This document shows, piece by piece, positions 54,173 to 62,742 of a DNA stretch of 64,000 bases (its first letter is position 1; every line of letters begins with the position of its first letter). This DNA is from an uncultured Rhodopila sp. GTDB lineage: Bacteria; Pseudomonadota; Alphaproteobacteria; Acetobacterales; Acetobacteraceae. The translations under genes and the position numbers were made by a program. The stretch covers positions 1 through 64,000 of the forward strand of contig CAIZFE010000114.1 of the NCBI GenBank assembly GCA_903932145.1, in the 5' to 3' direction. The notes under the pieces were generated by a model. That model had not been told where the DNA came from. It did no database searches and saw only the letters and a program-made list of their open reading frames with translations.

Positions 54173-55753
54173 ATGTCCAAGGTAATTTCCGCAAGCGATG
54201 CCGCTGCGCTAATAAAGGACGGCGCCACGGTTGGGGCCGCCGCCTGCGTCATATCCGGATGGCCGGAAGAAATCGCGATCGCAATGGAAAAGCAATTTCT
54301 TGCCTCCGGGCATCCCGCGAAACTGACGCTTGTTCACGCCTCGGGTATCGGTGACTGGCAAAGCAAGGGCACGCAGCATTTCGCTCATCCCGGAATGATC
54401 TCTCGCTGGATCGGCGGCCATTGCGGGCTCTCCCCGGACTTCGCAACGATGGTGCTTAGCGGTGGATGTGAGGGATATAACTTACCGCAGGGCGTGCTTT
54501 CGCAGTTATGGCGTGAAATAGCCGCGCACCGACCTGGACTGATCACCAAGACAGGTATTGGCACTTTCGTCGATCCACGTCTTGAGGGCGGAAAGATGAA
54601 TACGATCACAACCAAGGACATGGTGAAGGTGATCTCGTTCGAGGGCCAGGAATGGCTTTTCTACCCCACGTTCCCCGTTGACGTGGCGATTATCCGCGGG
54701 ACGACGGCGGACGAGAACGGAAATCTAACCGTCGACGACGAAGGGGCGTTGTTTGAGATCCTGCCGCTTGCACAGGCGGCGAAAAACTGCGGCGGCATGG
54801 TCATCGCCGAAGTTGAATACGTTGCTCGAGCGGGCACTTTGAATCCCAAGTCGGTGCGGGTGCCAGGCGTATTGATCGACCACATCGTCGTTTCCGCTCC
54901 AGACAATCATTGGCAGTCCGCCGCCACACGTTTCAATCCGTCATTCTCGGGCGCCAATCGCTCTCCGTTGGGCGATATCCCACCGATGGTGTTGGATGAA
55001 CGCTTGATCATCGCGCGTCGTGCCGCAATGGAACTGATGCCAGGTAGCGCGGTGAATTTCGGCGTTGGGATTCCTCAAGGAATCGCGGCCGTGGCGGCGG
55101 TTGAAAAAGTCTCTGGGCTGACGACGATGACGTCGGAAACGGGAACGATCGGCGGCGTCCCGGCGGACGGTCATGATTTCGGCATGTCATACGACGCCGA
55201 GGCCTTTGTTGAACAGCAAGTACAGTTCGACTGGTACAGCGGTGGCGGGTTGGATATCGCCTTCGAAAGCTTCGCGCAGGTGGATGTGGTCGGAAATGTC
55301 AACGTCAGCAAGTTCAACGGCAAAAGCGTCGGCTGCGGTGGATTCATCGACATAACCCAGCACGCCAAGAAGGTTGTCTACGTCGGCAGCTTCACGACCG
55401 GAGGACTAAAGATCGTTGCGGCGGACGGAAAACTGACCATCGAGACCGAGGGCAAACACAAGAAGTACGTCAAGCAGGTCGAACAGATCACCTCCAGCGG
55501 CGCCTATGCGTCAAAGGTCCGCCAACCGGTGACATTCGTGACCGAACGCTGTGTGTTCGAACTACAGGATGGGCATCTGGCGCTGACCGAGGTCGCACCG
55601 GGTATCGATATCGAGAAGGATATTCTGGCCCACATGGACTTCAAACCAAGAACGACGCCGGCCCCTAAACTGATGGACGCGGGAATATTCCAGGCCAATT
55701 GGGGCGGCCTGAAGACGATCCTGACATCGAAAAGCAAGGGCAAGACATTATGA
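54173..55753 (+). CDS. Family I acyl-CoA:carboxylate CoA-transferase
   Basis: A 526-aa fused alpha-beta CoA-transferase resembling propionate CoA-transferase/YdiF. The N-terminal half has TGIGTFVDPRLEGGKMN and the CoA-site VDVAIIRGTTADENGN. The C-terminal half carries the catalytic Glu in TSETGTIGG (about residue 323), FGVGIPQGIA and GCGGFIDITQ. It forms a glutamyl-CoA intermediate to move CoA between an acid and an acyl-CoA, activating the substrate for the next enzymes. It overlaps the first acyl-CoA dehydrogenase by 4 bp, so the operon order matches activation - dehydrogenation - hydration. Confidence 0.93.
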   Translation: MSKVISASDAAALIKDGATVGAAACVISGWPEEIAIAMEKQFLASGHPAKLTLVHASGIGDWQSKGTQHFAHPGMISRWIGGHCGLSPDFATMVLSGGCEGYNLPQGVLSQLWREIAAHRPGLITKTGIGTFVDPRLEGGKMNTITTKDMVKVISFEGQEWLFYPTFPVDVAIIRGTTADENGNLTVDDEGALFEILPLAQAAKNCGGMVIAEVEYVARAGTLNPKSVRVPGVLIDHIVVSAPDNHWQSAATRFNPSFSGANRSPLGDIPPMVLDERLIIARRAAMELMPGSAVNFGVGIPQGIAAVAAVEKVSGLTTMTSETGTIGGVPADGHDFGMSYDAEAFVEQQVQFDWYSGGGLDIAFESFAQVDVVGNVNVSKFNGKSVGCGGFIDITQHAKKVVYVGSFTTGGLKIVAADGKLTIETEGKHKKYVKQVEQITSSGAYASKVRQPVTFVTERCVFELQDGHLALTEVAPGIDIEKDILAHMDFKPRTTPAPKLMDAGIFQANWGGLKTILTSKSKGKTL

Positions 55754-56901
55754 ATGCCGAGCAAGCAGAAATACGCCAGACGGCAAAGGAATTCGTCGCC
55801 AAGAATATCATTCCCCACGCGGCGGAATACGACAAATCTGGTGATTTCCACGGTTATATTCTGGAAGCCGCCAAATCGAGCGGCATCTTCGCGATGGCGG
55901 TGCCAAAGGAATATGGCGGGCTAGGTTACGGCCCTTTAACCCAGGCATTGGTGCTGGAGGAATGGGGCTATGGTTGTGCTGCGATGGGAACGACATTGTC
56001 GGCCAGCATTTTGAGTATGGAATCGGTTCTGATCGCAGGTACCGACGACCAGAAGCGGCGCTATTTTAAGCCAATGCTCACGGCTGGAATCGGAGCATTC
56101 GCATTGACGGAACCGGCGGCGGGTTCGGACGCAGGCGCCGGCGTGGCGACTGCCATAAAGAGCGGGAACGACTATATCCTGAACGGTCCGAAATGCTGGA
56201 TTACCAACGGCGGAGAGGCTGCCGTCCTGGTGGTATTCGCAGCGACTGATTTGGCGAAGGGGGCGAAAGGCCTCAGCGCCTTCATCGTCGAGCGCGGACT
56301 GCCCGGCTTCATCATGGGTGACCGCGAGGAAAAGCTGGGATTACGCAGCTCAAACACCGTGTTTTTCTTTATGAAAGACCTCCGCATTCCCGCCACCAAT
56401 CTTTTGGGAAGCGAGGGCGACGGCATGAAGATCGCCATGGAAACACTCGATCTGGCGCGGCCATCGATTGGCGCGCTGGCCATTGGCCTGGCGCAGCGGT
56501 GCCTTGATGAGTGCGTCAAGCATTTGCACGAGCGCTATCCCGCCAAAATGTTCCCTGGTGAAACCCTGCAGTTCGACCTGGCCGACATGCAGATTCAGAT
56601 CGAGGGCGCCAGACAGGCACAGCATCACACGATGGCACTGCGCGAAGCGGATCTGCCGTTCTCCAAAGAACCGGCGATCGCAAAGACCTTGGCAACCAAC
56701 GTCGCGATGGCCGTCTCATCCCAGGCGATGCGCCTGATGGGATCGCACGCATACACGTCGGAATTCGGCAAGTTCATGCGCGATGCAAAGGTCATGCAGA
56801 TCTACGAGGGTACCAATCAAATCCAGCGTCTGGTGATCGCGCGCTCGGTCCTGGCCCCCTCCAAGGTGATCGCCCCGGCAATGAAGGAAGGTGCGAAATG
56901 A
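55750..56901 (+). CDS. Acyl-CoA dehydrogenase
   Basis: A 383-aa flavoenzyme of normal length: N-terminal helical domain, FALTEPAAGSDAGAG and CWITNGGEAAVLVVFA in the beta domain, and a C-terminal domain with FDLADMQIQIEGAR and IYEGTNQIQRLVIAR, the usual catalytic-Glu loop. It introduces a trans-2 double bond into acyl-CoA and passes electrons to electron-transfer flavoprotein. The ATG overlaps the transferase stop (ATGA) and its own stop overlaps the next dehydrogenase start. Chain-length preference is unknown. Confidence 0.95.
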   Translation: MNAEQAEIRQTAKEFVAKNIIPHAAEYDKSGDFHGYILEAAKSSGIFAMAVPKEYGGLGYGPLTQALVLEEWGYGCAAMGTTLSASILSMESVLIAGTDDQKRRYFKPMLTAGIGAFALTEPAAGSDAGAGVATAIKSGNDYILNGPKCWITNGGEAAVLVVFAATDLAKGAKGLSAFIVERGLPGFIMGDREEKLGLRSSNTVFFFMKDLRIPATNLLGSEGDGMKIAMETLDLARPSIGALAIGLAQRCLDECVKHLHERYPAKMFPGETLQFDLADMQIQIEGARQAQHHTMALREADLPFSKEPAIAKTLATNVAMAVSSQAMRLMGSHAYTSEFGKFMRDAKVMQIYEGTNQIQRLVIARSVLAPSKVIAPAMKEGAK

Positions 56902-58055
56902 GTTACTATCTGACCGAAGCCCAGAAGAACCCGGGGCAACGCGCGCATGATTTCGCTGACGAATTTCTGGTTCCGATTGTCGCGGATCTGGACCGTGGCC
57001 AGGTGTTTCCGAAAGCCCTGATTGCCCAGTTGGCGGCACATGATTTCCTGGGACTTGCGGTACCCGAACAGTCCGGTGTGGCGGGCGCTGGATTCGTCAG
57101 CCATATCGAGGTCGTTCAAGCCCTGTCCCGAACCTGCCCCGCGATCGCCTCTATCATCAACAACCACGCCCTGTTCGCCTACGCCATCGACCATTGGGGC
57201 AGTGAGGCACAGAAGAGTCAGTACTAACCAGCGTTGATCAAAGGCGAAAAGCTCGCCGCGATCGCCATCCAGGAGGAAGGGCCAGCCTTGGCGACCGGTC
57301 CCTGTGCGTTCATTGCGACCCGTCAGGGCAAAGGGTTCACGCTGAACGGAACCAAAACGTTCGTGCGTAATGCCGGTGCCGCCGATGTCTACCTGGTGTT
57401 CGCGACCATCGCCGCGGATGCCGGCGGTAACGGACTGACCGGCTTCATCATCGATGCGGCGGCGAGCGGCCTGACCGTTGGACCCAGGCTTGAAACCATG
57501 GGCCTAAAAGCCTGCCTGGTGGCGCATCTCAGCTTCAAGAATGTTCCAGTCAGCGATGCCGGAGTCATGGGCACGGAAAACTGCGGATCGGTGATCGCCA
57601 ACCAGTTGCTCGCAGTTGCCGCGGTTGCCGAGGCCGCGCAAACTGTCGGTATCGCCAAGGCCGCGGTATCCCATGCCGCGGAATACGCAAAGCATCGAGT
57701 GCAGTTTCGCCATCCAATCGCCGGCCTGCAAGCAATCCAGACATTACTCGCCGATATCGTCACCGACAGCCACATGGCCTGGCTCGGTGTTCGACACGTC
57801 GCGCGATTGATCGAGGACGAAGCACCGTTCGAACCCGAAGCCGGCATGGTGCAAATGTTCGCAGGCCGAATTGGATCGAGGATGCTGGTCGATGGGATTC
57901 AGATCGAAGGTGGCATGGGAATTTGCGAGGTCGTGCCGAAGCACATACCCGGCCCTCTGCCACTTGCACGAATGTTCCGGGATATCGCGGGGACGACGTT
58001 ACTGGATGCCCCGAGTGACTTCCCCGACAAGCTTATCGCGGCCGGCATCGCCTGA
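56898..58055 (+). pseudogene. Second acyl-CoA dehydrogenase with one in-frame stop
   Basis: Two frame-identical pieces form a complete acyl-CoA dehydrogenase-like protein of about 385 residues: 56898-57224 (ending QKSQY) and from 57228 (PALIKGEKLAAIAI...). They are separated by one TAA at 57225-57227 where relatives have Leu (QYLPALIKGEK). The remainder is undamaged, including HRVQFRHPIAGLQAIQ and a C-terminal IEGGMGICEVVP, where the usual YEGTNQIQ is replaced. The start overlaps the stop of the first dehydrogenase (ATGA). It is either a very recent pseudogene or a sequencing or strain-specific mutation; a start at 57234 could express the C-terminal part. Confidence 0.88.
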
Positions 58056-58100
58056 TCCCGCGAGGCCAGCAGCCTGAACACAATCGAAAGGAAATTTCAA

Positions 58101-58541
58101 ATGTCCGCCGCAATCAAAGTTGTTCCTCTTACCGATTTCATCGTCGGCCAAACATGCACCTATCATCAACTGATCGATGACAAGCTGGTCCGCGGCTATG
58201 CCGACATCACCGGCGATCACAACAAGATCCATGTCGACGATGAGTTCGCCAAAAGGACGAAGTTCGGCCAGCGCATCGCGCATGGCGGAATCATGTTTGG
58301 CATGATCTCCAAAGTCTTGGGCCGCGAGATGCCGGGCCTGGGCACCGTCTATCTCAGTCAGTTGGTCAATTTCCACGCACCGGTGTTTATCAATGACACC
58401 GTCACGCTGACCGCAACGATCACAGCGCTGCTGCCCAAGCACGTCGCCAAGATCACGACAATTTTGACGAAGCAGACTGGGGAAATCGTCGTGGACGGCG
58501 TGTCCACGGTAAAGCTGCCCGGTTGGCTGATGAAGGCCTGA
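58101..58541 (+). CDS. MaoC-family enoyl-CoA hydratase
   Basis: A 146-aa single hot-dog-fold protein with the hydratase 2 motif ADITGDHNKIHVDDEFA. Asp39 and His44 (D-x4-H) are the expected catalytic pair, as in PhaJ. It hydrates trans-2-enoyl-CoA to (R)-3-hydroxyacyl-CoA, either for further oxidation or as a polyhydroxyalkanoate precursor. It is the last gene of the acyl-CoA operon (45 bp after the broken dehydrogenase), with an AAAGGAAA Shine-Dalgarno. A strong palindrome 45 bp downstream closes the operon. Confidence 0.93.
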   Translation: MSAAIKVVPLTDFIVGQTCTYHQLIDDKLVRGYADITGDHNKIHVDDEFAKRTKFGQRIAHGGIMFGMISKVLGREMPGLGTVYLSQLVNFHAPVFINDTVTLTATITALLPKHVAKITTILTKQTGEIVVDGVSTVKLPGWLMKA

Positions 58542-58585
58542 TTTACCATCGGCCATCCTTCGGGATGGCTGGTCGGACCACCCAA

Positions 58586-58632
58586 AGCATAATGATCGCG
58601 GCAACCGAACTGGCTGTCGCGATCATTATGCT
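58586..58632. terminator. Bidirectional terminator-like palindrome
   Basis: AGCATAATGATCGCG (58586-58600) and its perfect complement (58618-58632) form a 15-bp stem with a 17-nt loop between two convergent operons: the MaoC end and the small membrane protein end. Confidence 0.75.
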
Positions 58633-58639
58633 GTTCTCG

Positions 58640-58816
58640 TTATCGTATGATGCGGCTCACGACCCATCCAAGCCCGACGATCAATGCCAACACCCCAAAC
58701 GCGGCTATCAAACTGCCATCCGCAATCAGGAGTGTCAGCAAAAATCCAGCGATGGCCGCAGCCACCATGTATTGGCTTTCGATCGGATGGAACGGCGGAT
58801 GGGTCGGTGCCTTCAC
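58640..58816 (-). CDS. Small two-helix membrane protein coupled to the DUF3141 gene
   Basis: A 58-aa frame beginning with GTG at 58816, overlapping the TGA of the DUF3141 gene (GTGA), and ending TAA at 58640, 8 bp before the palindrome. It reads MKAPTHPPFHPIESQYM, then two hydrophobic helices (VAAAIAGFLLTLLIA and LIAAFGVLALIVGLGWVV) and a basic end SRIIR, the profile of a real small inner-membrane protein. The overlap implies production in proportion to the DUF3141 protein, perhaps as its membrane anchor. No family recognised. Confidence 0.65.
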   Translation of the reverse strand: MKAPTHPPFHPIESQYMVAAAIAGFLLTLLIADGSLIAAFGVLALIVGLGWVVSRIIR

Positions 58817-60930
58817 ACCAGCCCCTTCCCGGAAAGCGCCGCCGAAAGGCGCCTAAGGCGTTCGGTCTCGCTAACCGTCAGAGCGCCTGCCGCCGAAACG
58901 ACCTCCCTCACCTGCTCAAGCAATCCGTCCGCGTGTGGAACCAAACCGGCAAGAGCGTCCTCGTGCCCCAACTGCAAGATACGGAATTGGTCACGCACCA
59001 ACTGCATGAACGCAACGCGGGGCAGGTGCCTTAGCAAACGACGCGTAGCATTCAGGGCAAGCGCACAGCGCTGATCCAGCGTACGCTCATCCGCCACGAC
59101 GTAGATAACCGCCCGCGTCAGCATTTCGTCGGGGTTTACGATCCGAAATCTGGCCGCATAACCCTCCGCCCGAATTTTTTGCTCGGCCAGTTTTTCAGAT
59201 GAGATCGTCGGGATCGGTCGGACATTGGTGCTGTTATTAATGCCTACCATCGCCTGCAGGATCGGCGAACCATAAACCGCGAAGAAGATCTTTTCCTGCA
59301 TATCGTCACGGGACTTGCGATACGCGTCCAGACCCTTGGTGATCTGGTCCGACATCCGCGTCTGCAGCGCAACGACGGAATTGCCATCAGTAACCGGATT
59401 CCGGGACAGCGCCACGGATTCGGACAGCTTCTGAACGCCCATCATCCAAGGATTGCGGTCAGCGAACATTGTGTAGCTAAGCCGAAGCGGGTTCCAAGCC
59501 TTGGCTAAATCGGCCATAGGTTGGTTGGCCATCATGCGGATCGCCGGCTGCATAAAGGTCCGGTATGCAGCCAGATTCAACGCCGATAACCGCGCCACTG
59601 TGGCAAATGCACGATCATCCGCCGGACTGTTGCGGCCAAGCGCGCGAATGTCGTCAAGCGAGCGCGCTTCGAAGCGCGACATCCACGCGGCGCCAGCAAG
59701 CCCTCCCTCAGGTATATCGGCAGGACGCGGGGAAACGACCATCTCAAACAAACCCGGCGGCAGGCAGTCGATCACATCGATCAGCCGGACGAATTCCTCG
59801 TCCTGCTCCGCACCGACCTTGCTGGAAACGAAAATCGCGAGATGCCCGATCTTTTGATCCATGCAGTAGACGATCGTGCGATCCGCCTCTCGAATTTCCT
59901 CAACGTCATTGTAGAGGTCGAGAATCCATCCGAGCGTTTCTTGTGGCGGACTTATGTTGTCGCCCATCGAGGTGAAAATGATGATCGGCGAGCCGACATT
60001 ACGAACGTCAAACACCGTCCCGTCATGCGACTGCAGTTGGTTGCGGGTCAGCTTGTCGCCGATAAACAGGTTATCGACTAGGTATTGCAGTTCGTCGCCG
60101 CTGAGTTGGATGAAGTCGCCCCACCACTTCTCAAACTCGACGTAGCGCGGACCGTCGGTGTCGACGTTCGCGTAAAGACCGTACTGCTTGCCCCATAGCC
60201 AGTTCGCCGGTCCCAGGCCGTCGAAATTCAGCACCAGCCATGTGCCGTCGAAGTTTCCGTTACCAAAGTCGCTGGTCATCGTGGTAAGCCAGCTTCCGCC
60301 GGACAGACCGCCGGCGTAGCGCATGGGGTTTTTGCCGTGGACGCCTTGCCAGAACGACATTGGTGATCCAGCCATCAGGCAGGGTCCGAACAGATCGGGC
60401 CGCAGCATGGCGACCATCAGCGTCTGGTAGCCGGCCTGGCAATTGCCGATAGCGAACGGACGCGGGGCTTCGGGATGCAGCGCGACCACGCGCTCAAAAA
60501 ACGCCACCTGTCCCTCGACGACGTCGAGGAACTGCTGTCCAGGTACAGGGTTGGCGGAAAAGCCGATAAAGTAGACCGGATGCCCGGCATCCAGGGCATC
60601 GCCGATCTCGCTTTTCGCCTTGAAGCCGCCGATGCCGGGCCCTTCGCCGGCGCGAGGATCCACCACCACCACCGGCCGCTTACGCGAATCAATGACAACG
60701 CCAGCGGGCGGAATGATCCGGTAAAGAGTGTAGTTCATCGGCCGCGGCAGCAAGCGGCCACTCATGATCTCTTCGCAGCCATAGCGCAGCACGGTCGCCA
60801 TTGGGTGCGATTGCATCTCGATCGCTTCATTGCCACGCTGCCGCAGTATGTCGAGGAACAGGACGCTGCGCTGAAATGCGTCCTTCATGTAGTCCGGCAA
60901 AGCGGTTATCGTCATCAACCCGTCCGGCAT
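58813..60930 (-). CDS. DUF3141 protein, PHA-synthase-like alpha/beta hydrolase
   Basis: A 705-aa protein. Residues 60-420 form an alpha/beta-hydrolase domain like that of PHA synthases (RPMNYTLYRIIPPAGV, VVVDPRAGEGPGIGGFK). The nucleophile elbow is IGNCQAGYQ with Cys164, matching the G-x-C-x-(G/A)-G lipase box of PhaC, then FTSMGDNISPPQETL with the likely Asp and KIGHLAIFVSS with the His. A helical C-terminal part of about 280 residues is specific to DUF3141. Polymerase activity has not been shown for this family as far as I know. The start follows AGGAG. Nearby MaoC and CoA enzymes could supply (R)-3-hydroxyacyl-CoA. Confidence 0.88.
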   Translation of the reverse strand: MPDGLMTITALPDYMKDAFQRSVLFLDILRQRGNEAIEMQSHPMATVLRYGCEEIMSGRLLPRPMNYTLYRIIPPAGVVIDSRKRPVVVVDPRAGEGPGIGGFKAKSEIGDALDAGHPVYFIGFSANPVPGQQFLDVVEGQVAFFERVVALHPEAPRPFAIGNCQAGYQTLMVAMLRPDLFGPCLMAGSPMSFWQGVHGKNPMRYAGGLSGGSWLTTMTSDFGNGNFDGTWLVLNFDGLGPANWLWGKQYGLYANVDTDGPRYVEFEKWWGDFIQLSGDELQYLVDNLFIGDKLTRNQLQSHDGTVFDVRNVGSPIIIFTSMGDNISPPQETLGWILDLYNDVEEIREADRTIVYCMDQKIGHLAIFVSSKVGAEQDEEFVRLIDVIDCLPPGLFEMVVSPRPADIPEGGLAGAAWMSRFEARSLDDIRALGRNSPADDRAFATVARLSALNLAAYRTFMQPAIRMMANQPMADLAKAWNPLRLSYTMFADRNPWMMGVQKLSESVALSRNPVTDGNSVVALQTRMSDQITKGLDAYRKSRDDMQEKIFFAVYGSPILQAMVGINNSTNVRPIPTISSEKLAEQKIRAEGYAARFRIVNPDEMLTRAVIYVVADERTLDQRCALALNATRRLLRHLPRVAFMQLVRDQFRILQLGHEDALAGLVPHADGLLEQVREVVSAAGALTVSETERLRRLSAALSGKGLV

Positions 60931-60999
60931 AATGATCTCCTGATCATGCAGGGGTCACGGTACGATCGGGCTGGAGACCTCGGTAGGTTCGGAAAGTAC

Positions 61000-62739
61000 T
61001 CAGCGGATTTTCACCCGAGCGATCTCCTCGCGATCGCTACCAAACACGTGGGCGGCGCAGGACATGCAGGGATCAAAGCTGTGGATTGTCCGCAGCAACT
61101 CCAATGGTTGGTTCGGCACGGCGAGGCGATGGGCATCCATCAGGGCGGCTTCATAAGGCCCATGCTGCCCCTGATCGTCCATCGGGCCGGCATTCCATGT
61201 CGTCGGCACAACGGCCTGATAGTTCGTGATGCGGCCGTCATCGATGACGATCCAGTGGGCGAGGGCGCCGCGCGGTCCCTCGATGGTGCCGACGCCCTGG
61301 CTATGACTGGGCCAGGTGGAAGGTTCCCACTTCGCATTGTTGAAGGTCCGCACGTCGCCGGCTTCAATGTTCGCCATCAACTGGCTGTGCCATCCCGCCA
61401 TGCGGTCCACTAACAGCTTGCTTTCGATCCCGCGCGCCAAGATGCGTCCAAGGGTGGAATAAAGTGCCTCAAATGGCAAATCGAGCTTGCCCAGGATTTC
61501 GGCGGTTAAAGCCTTGGCGGGCGCATCACCGGCGGCATGCAGCAACACCAGTCGCGCGAGCGGGCCGGTCTCCATGGCTTTGCCGCGCCAGCGGGGCGCC
61601 TTGACCCAGGAGTAGGTGCCCGCCGCGTCAAGCTGTTCAAACGGCGGCTTGGGTCCGGTGTAATCGAGCGTCGTTTCGCCCTGATAAGGATGCAGACCGG
61701 CGGCCTGCCCCTGACTGTATTTGTACCAGGCGTGGGCAACGAATTCCTGGATCTGCGCGGGATCGGTGAGATCGACTGGATGGATTTGCGACAGGTCTCG
61801 GTCCAGCACCACGCCGCGCGGCACGCCGAACCCATTGCCCGCCGTCGGTCCCGCGAAATCTCCGTAGGTCATAAAGTTGCGGACGTTCTCACCGCGGGTG
61901 AACCAGTCCTTGTAGCTGCCGCCGATGGCCATCAGGTCGGGCAAATAGACGCCGTCGATAAAGCCGCGCATCGTTTCGATTAATTGGCCGACCCGCAACA
62001 GCCCCGTCATGGACACAGCGGTTGCGTCGCCGCCGCCGGGAAGGGTCTGACCGGTGGATATGGCACAGGGGGCACCGCCGACCGCCACATTCGGGTGCGG
62101 GTTTTTGCCGCCGAAGATCGTCAAAACTTCGCCGATCTCACGCTGCCACGCCAGCGCCTCCAGATAATGCGCCAGCGCGATCAGATCGACGGCCGGCGGC
62201 AGTTTGTAGTCCGGATGGTCCCACCAACCGTTGGCGAAAATCCCCAGTTGTCCCGAGGTCACCAGATCCTTCAGCCGTGTCTGTGCCTTGGCAAAATAAT
62301 CGACTGAGGTCTCGCGATATCCGACCGCGATCGCGGCGGTGGATGCCGCCTTGGGGTCAGCCGCCAGTGCATGGATTGGATTGACCCAGTCCAACGCCTG
62401 CAAATGGTAGAAATGGATCACGTGATCCTGTAGCATTTGCGCACCGGCCATCAGGTCGCGGATCAGTTCACCGTTCGGCGGCACCTGAATGTGCAGCGCG
62501 TCCTCAACGGCCCGAACCGAGGCGAGGCCGTGGACCAAGGTGCAAACACCGCAAATTCGTTGCGCGAATGCCCAGGCGTCACGCGGGTCGCGGCCACGCA
62601 GGATGATCTCGATGCCACGAACCTGGGTCCCGGCGCTGAGTGCCTCGACGACATTGCCGTCGCCGTCGATTTCCACCTCGATACGCAGATGTCCCTCGAT
62701 CCGGGTGATCGGATCGACGACGATACGTTGATTCGTCAT
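61000..62739 (-). CDS. hynL: [NiFe] hydrogenase large subunit, Isp-type
   Basis: A 579-aa catalytic subunit with all four Ni-ligating Cys: L1 RICGVC (Cys63, Cys66) and L2 DPCMSCAAH (Cys558, Cys561). A 15-residue tail after His564 would be removed by the maturation protease once NiFe(CN)2CO is inserted. The N-terminal DPITRIEGHLRIEV and the lengthy middle fit group 1 uptake enzymes. The gene directly follows an HdrD-like isp2 gene (3-nt spacer), the order seen in Isp-type (group 1e) operons hynS-isp1-isp2-hynL. It oxidises H2 at the periplasmic side and feeds electrons through Isp1/Isp2. The small subunit gene must lie beyond the window. Confidence 0.92.
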   Translation of the reverse strand: MTNQRIVVDPITRIEGHLRIEVEIDGDGNVVEALSAGTQVRGIEIILRGRDPRDAWAFAQRICGVCTLVHGLASVRAVEDALHIQVPPNGELIRDLMAGAQMLQDHVIHFYHLQALDWVNPIHALAADPKAASTAAIAVGYRETSVDYFAKAQTRLKDLVTSGQLGIFANGWWDHPDYKLPPAVDLIALAHYLEALAWQREIGEVLTIFGGKNPHPNVAVGGAPCAISTGQTLPGGGDATAVSMTGLLRVGQLIETMRGFIDGVYLPDLMAIGGSYKDWFTRGENVRNFMTYGDFAGPTAGNGFGVPRGVVLDRDLSQIHPVDLTDPAQIQEFVAHAWYKYSQGQAAGLHPYQGETTLDYTGPKPPFEQLDAAGTYSWVKAPRWRGKAMETGPLARLVLLHAAGDAPAKALTAEILGKLDLPFEALYSTLGRILARGIESKLLVDRMAGWHSQLMANIEAGDVRTFNNAKWEPSTWPSHSQGVGTIEGPRGALAHWIVIDDGRITNYQAVVPTTWNAGPMDDQGQHGPYEAALMDAHRLAVPNQPLELLRTIHSFDPCMSCAAHVFGSDREEIARVKIR

Positions 62740-62742
62740 GAT

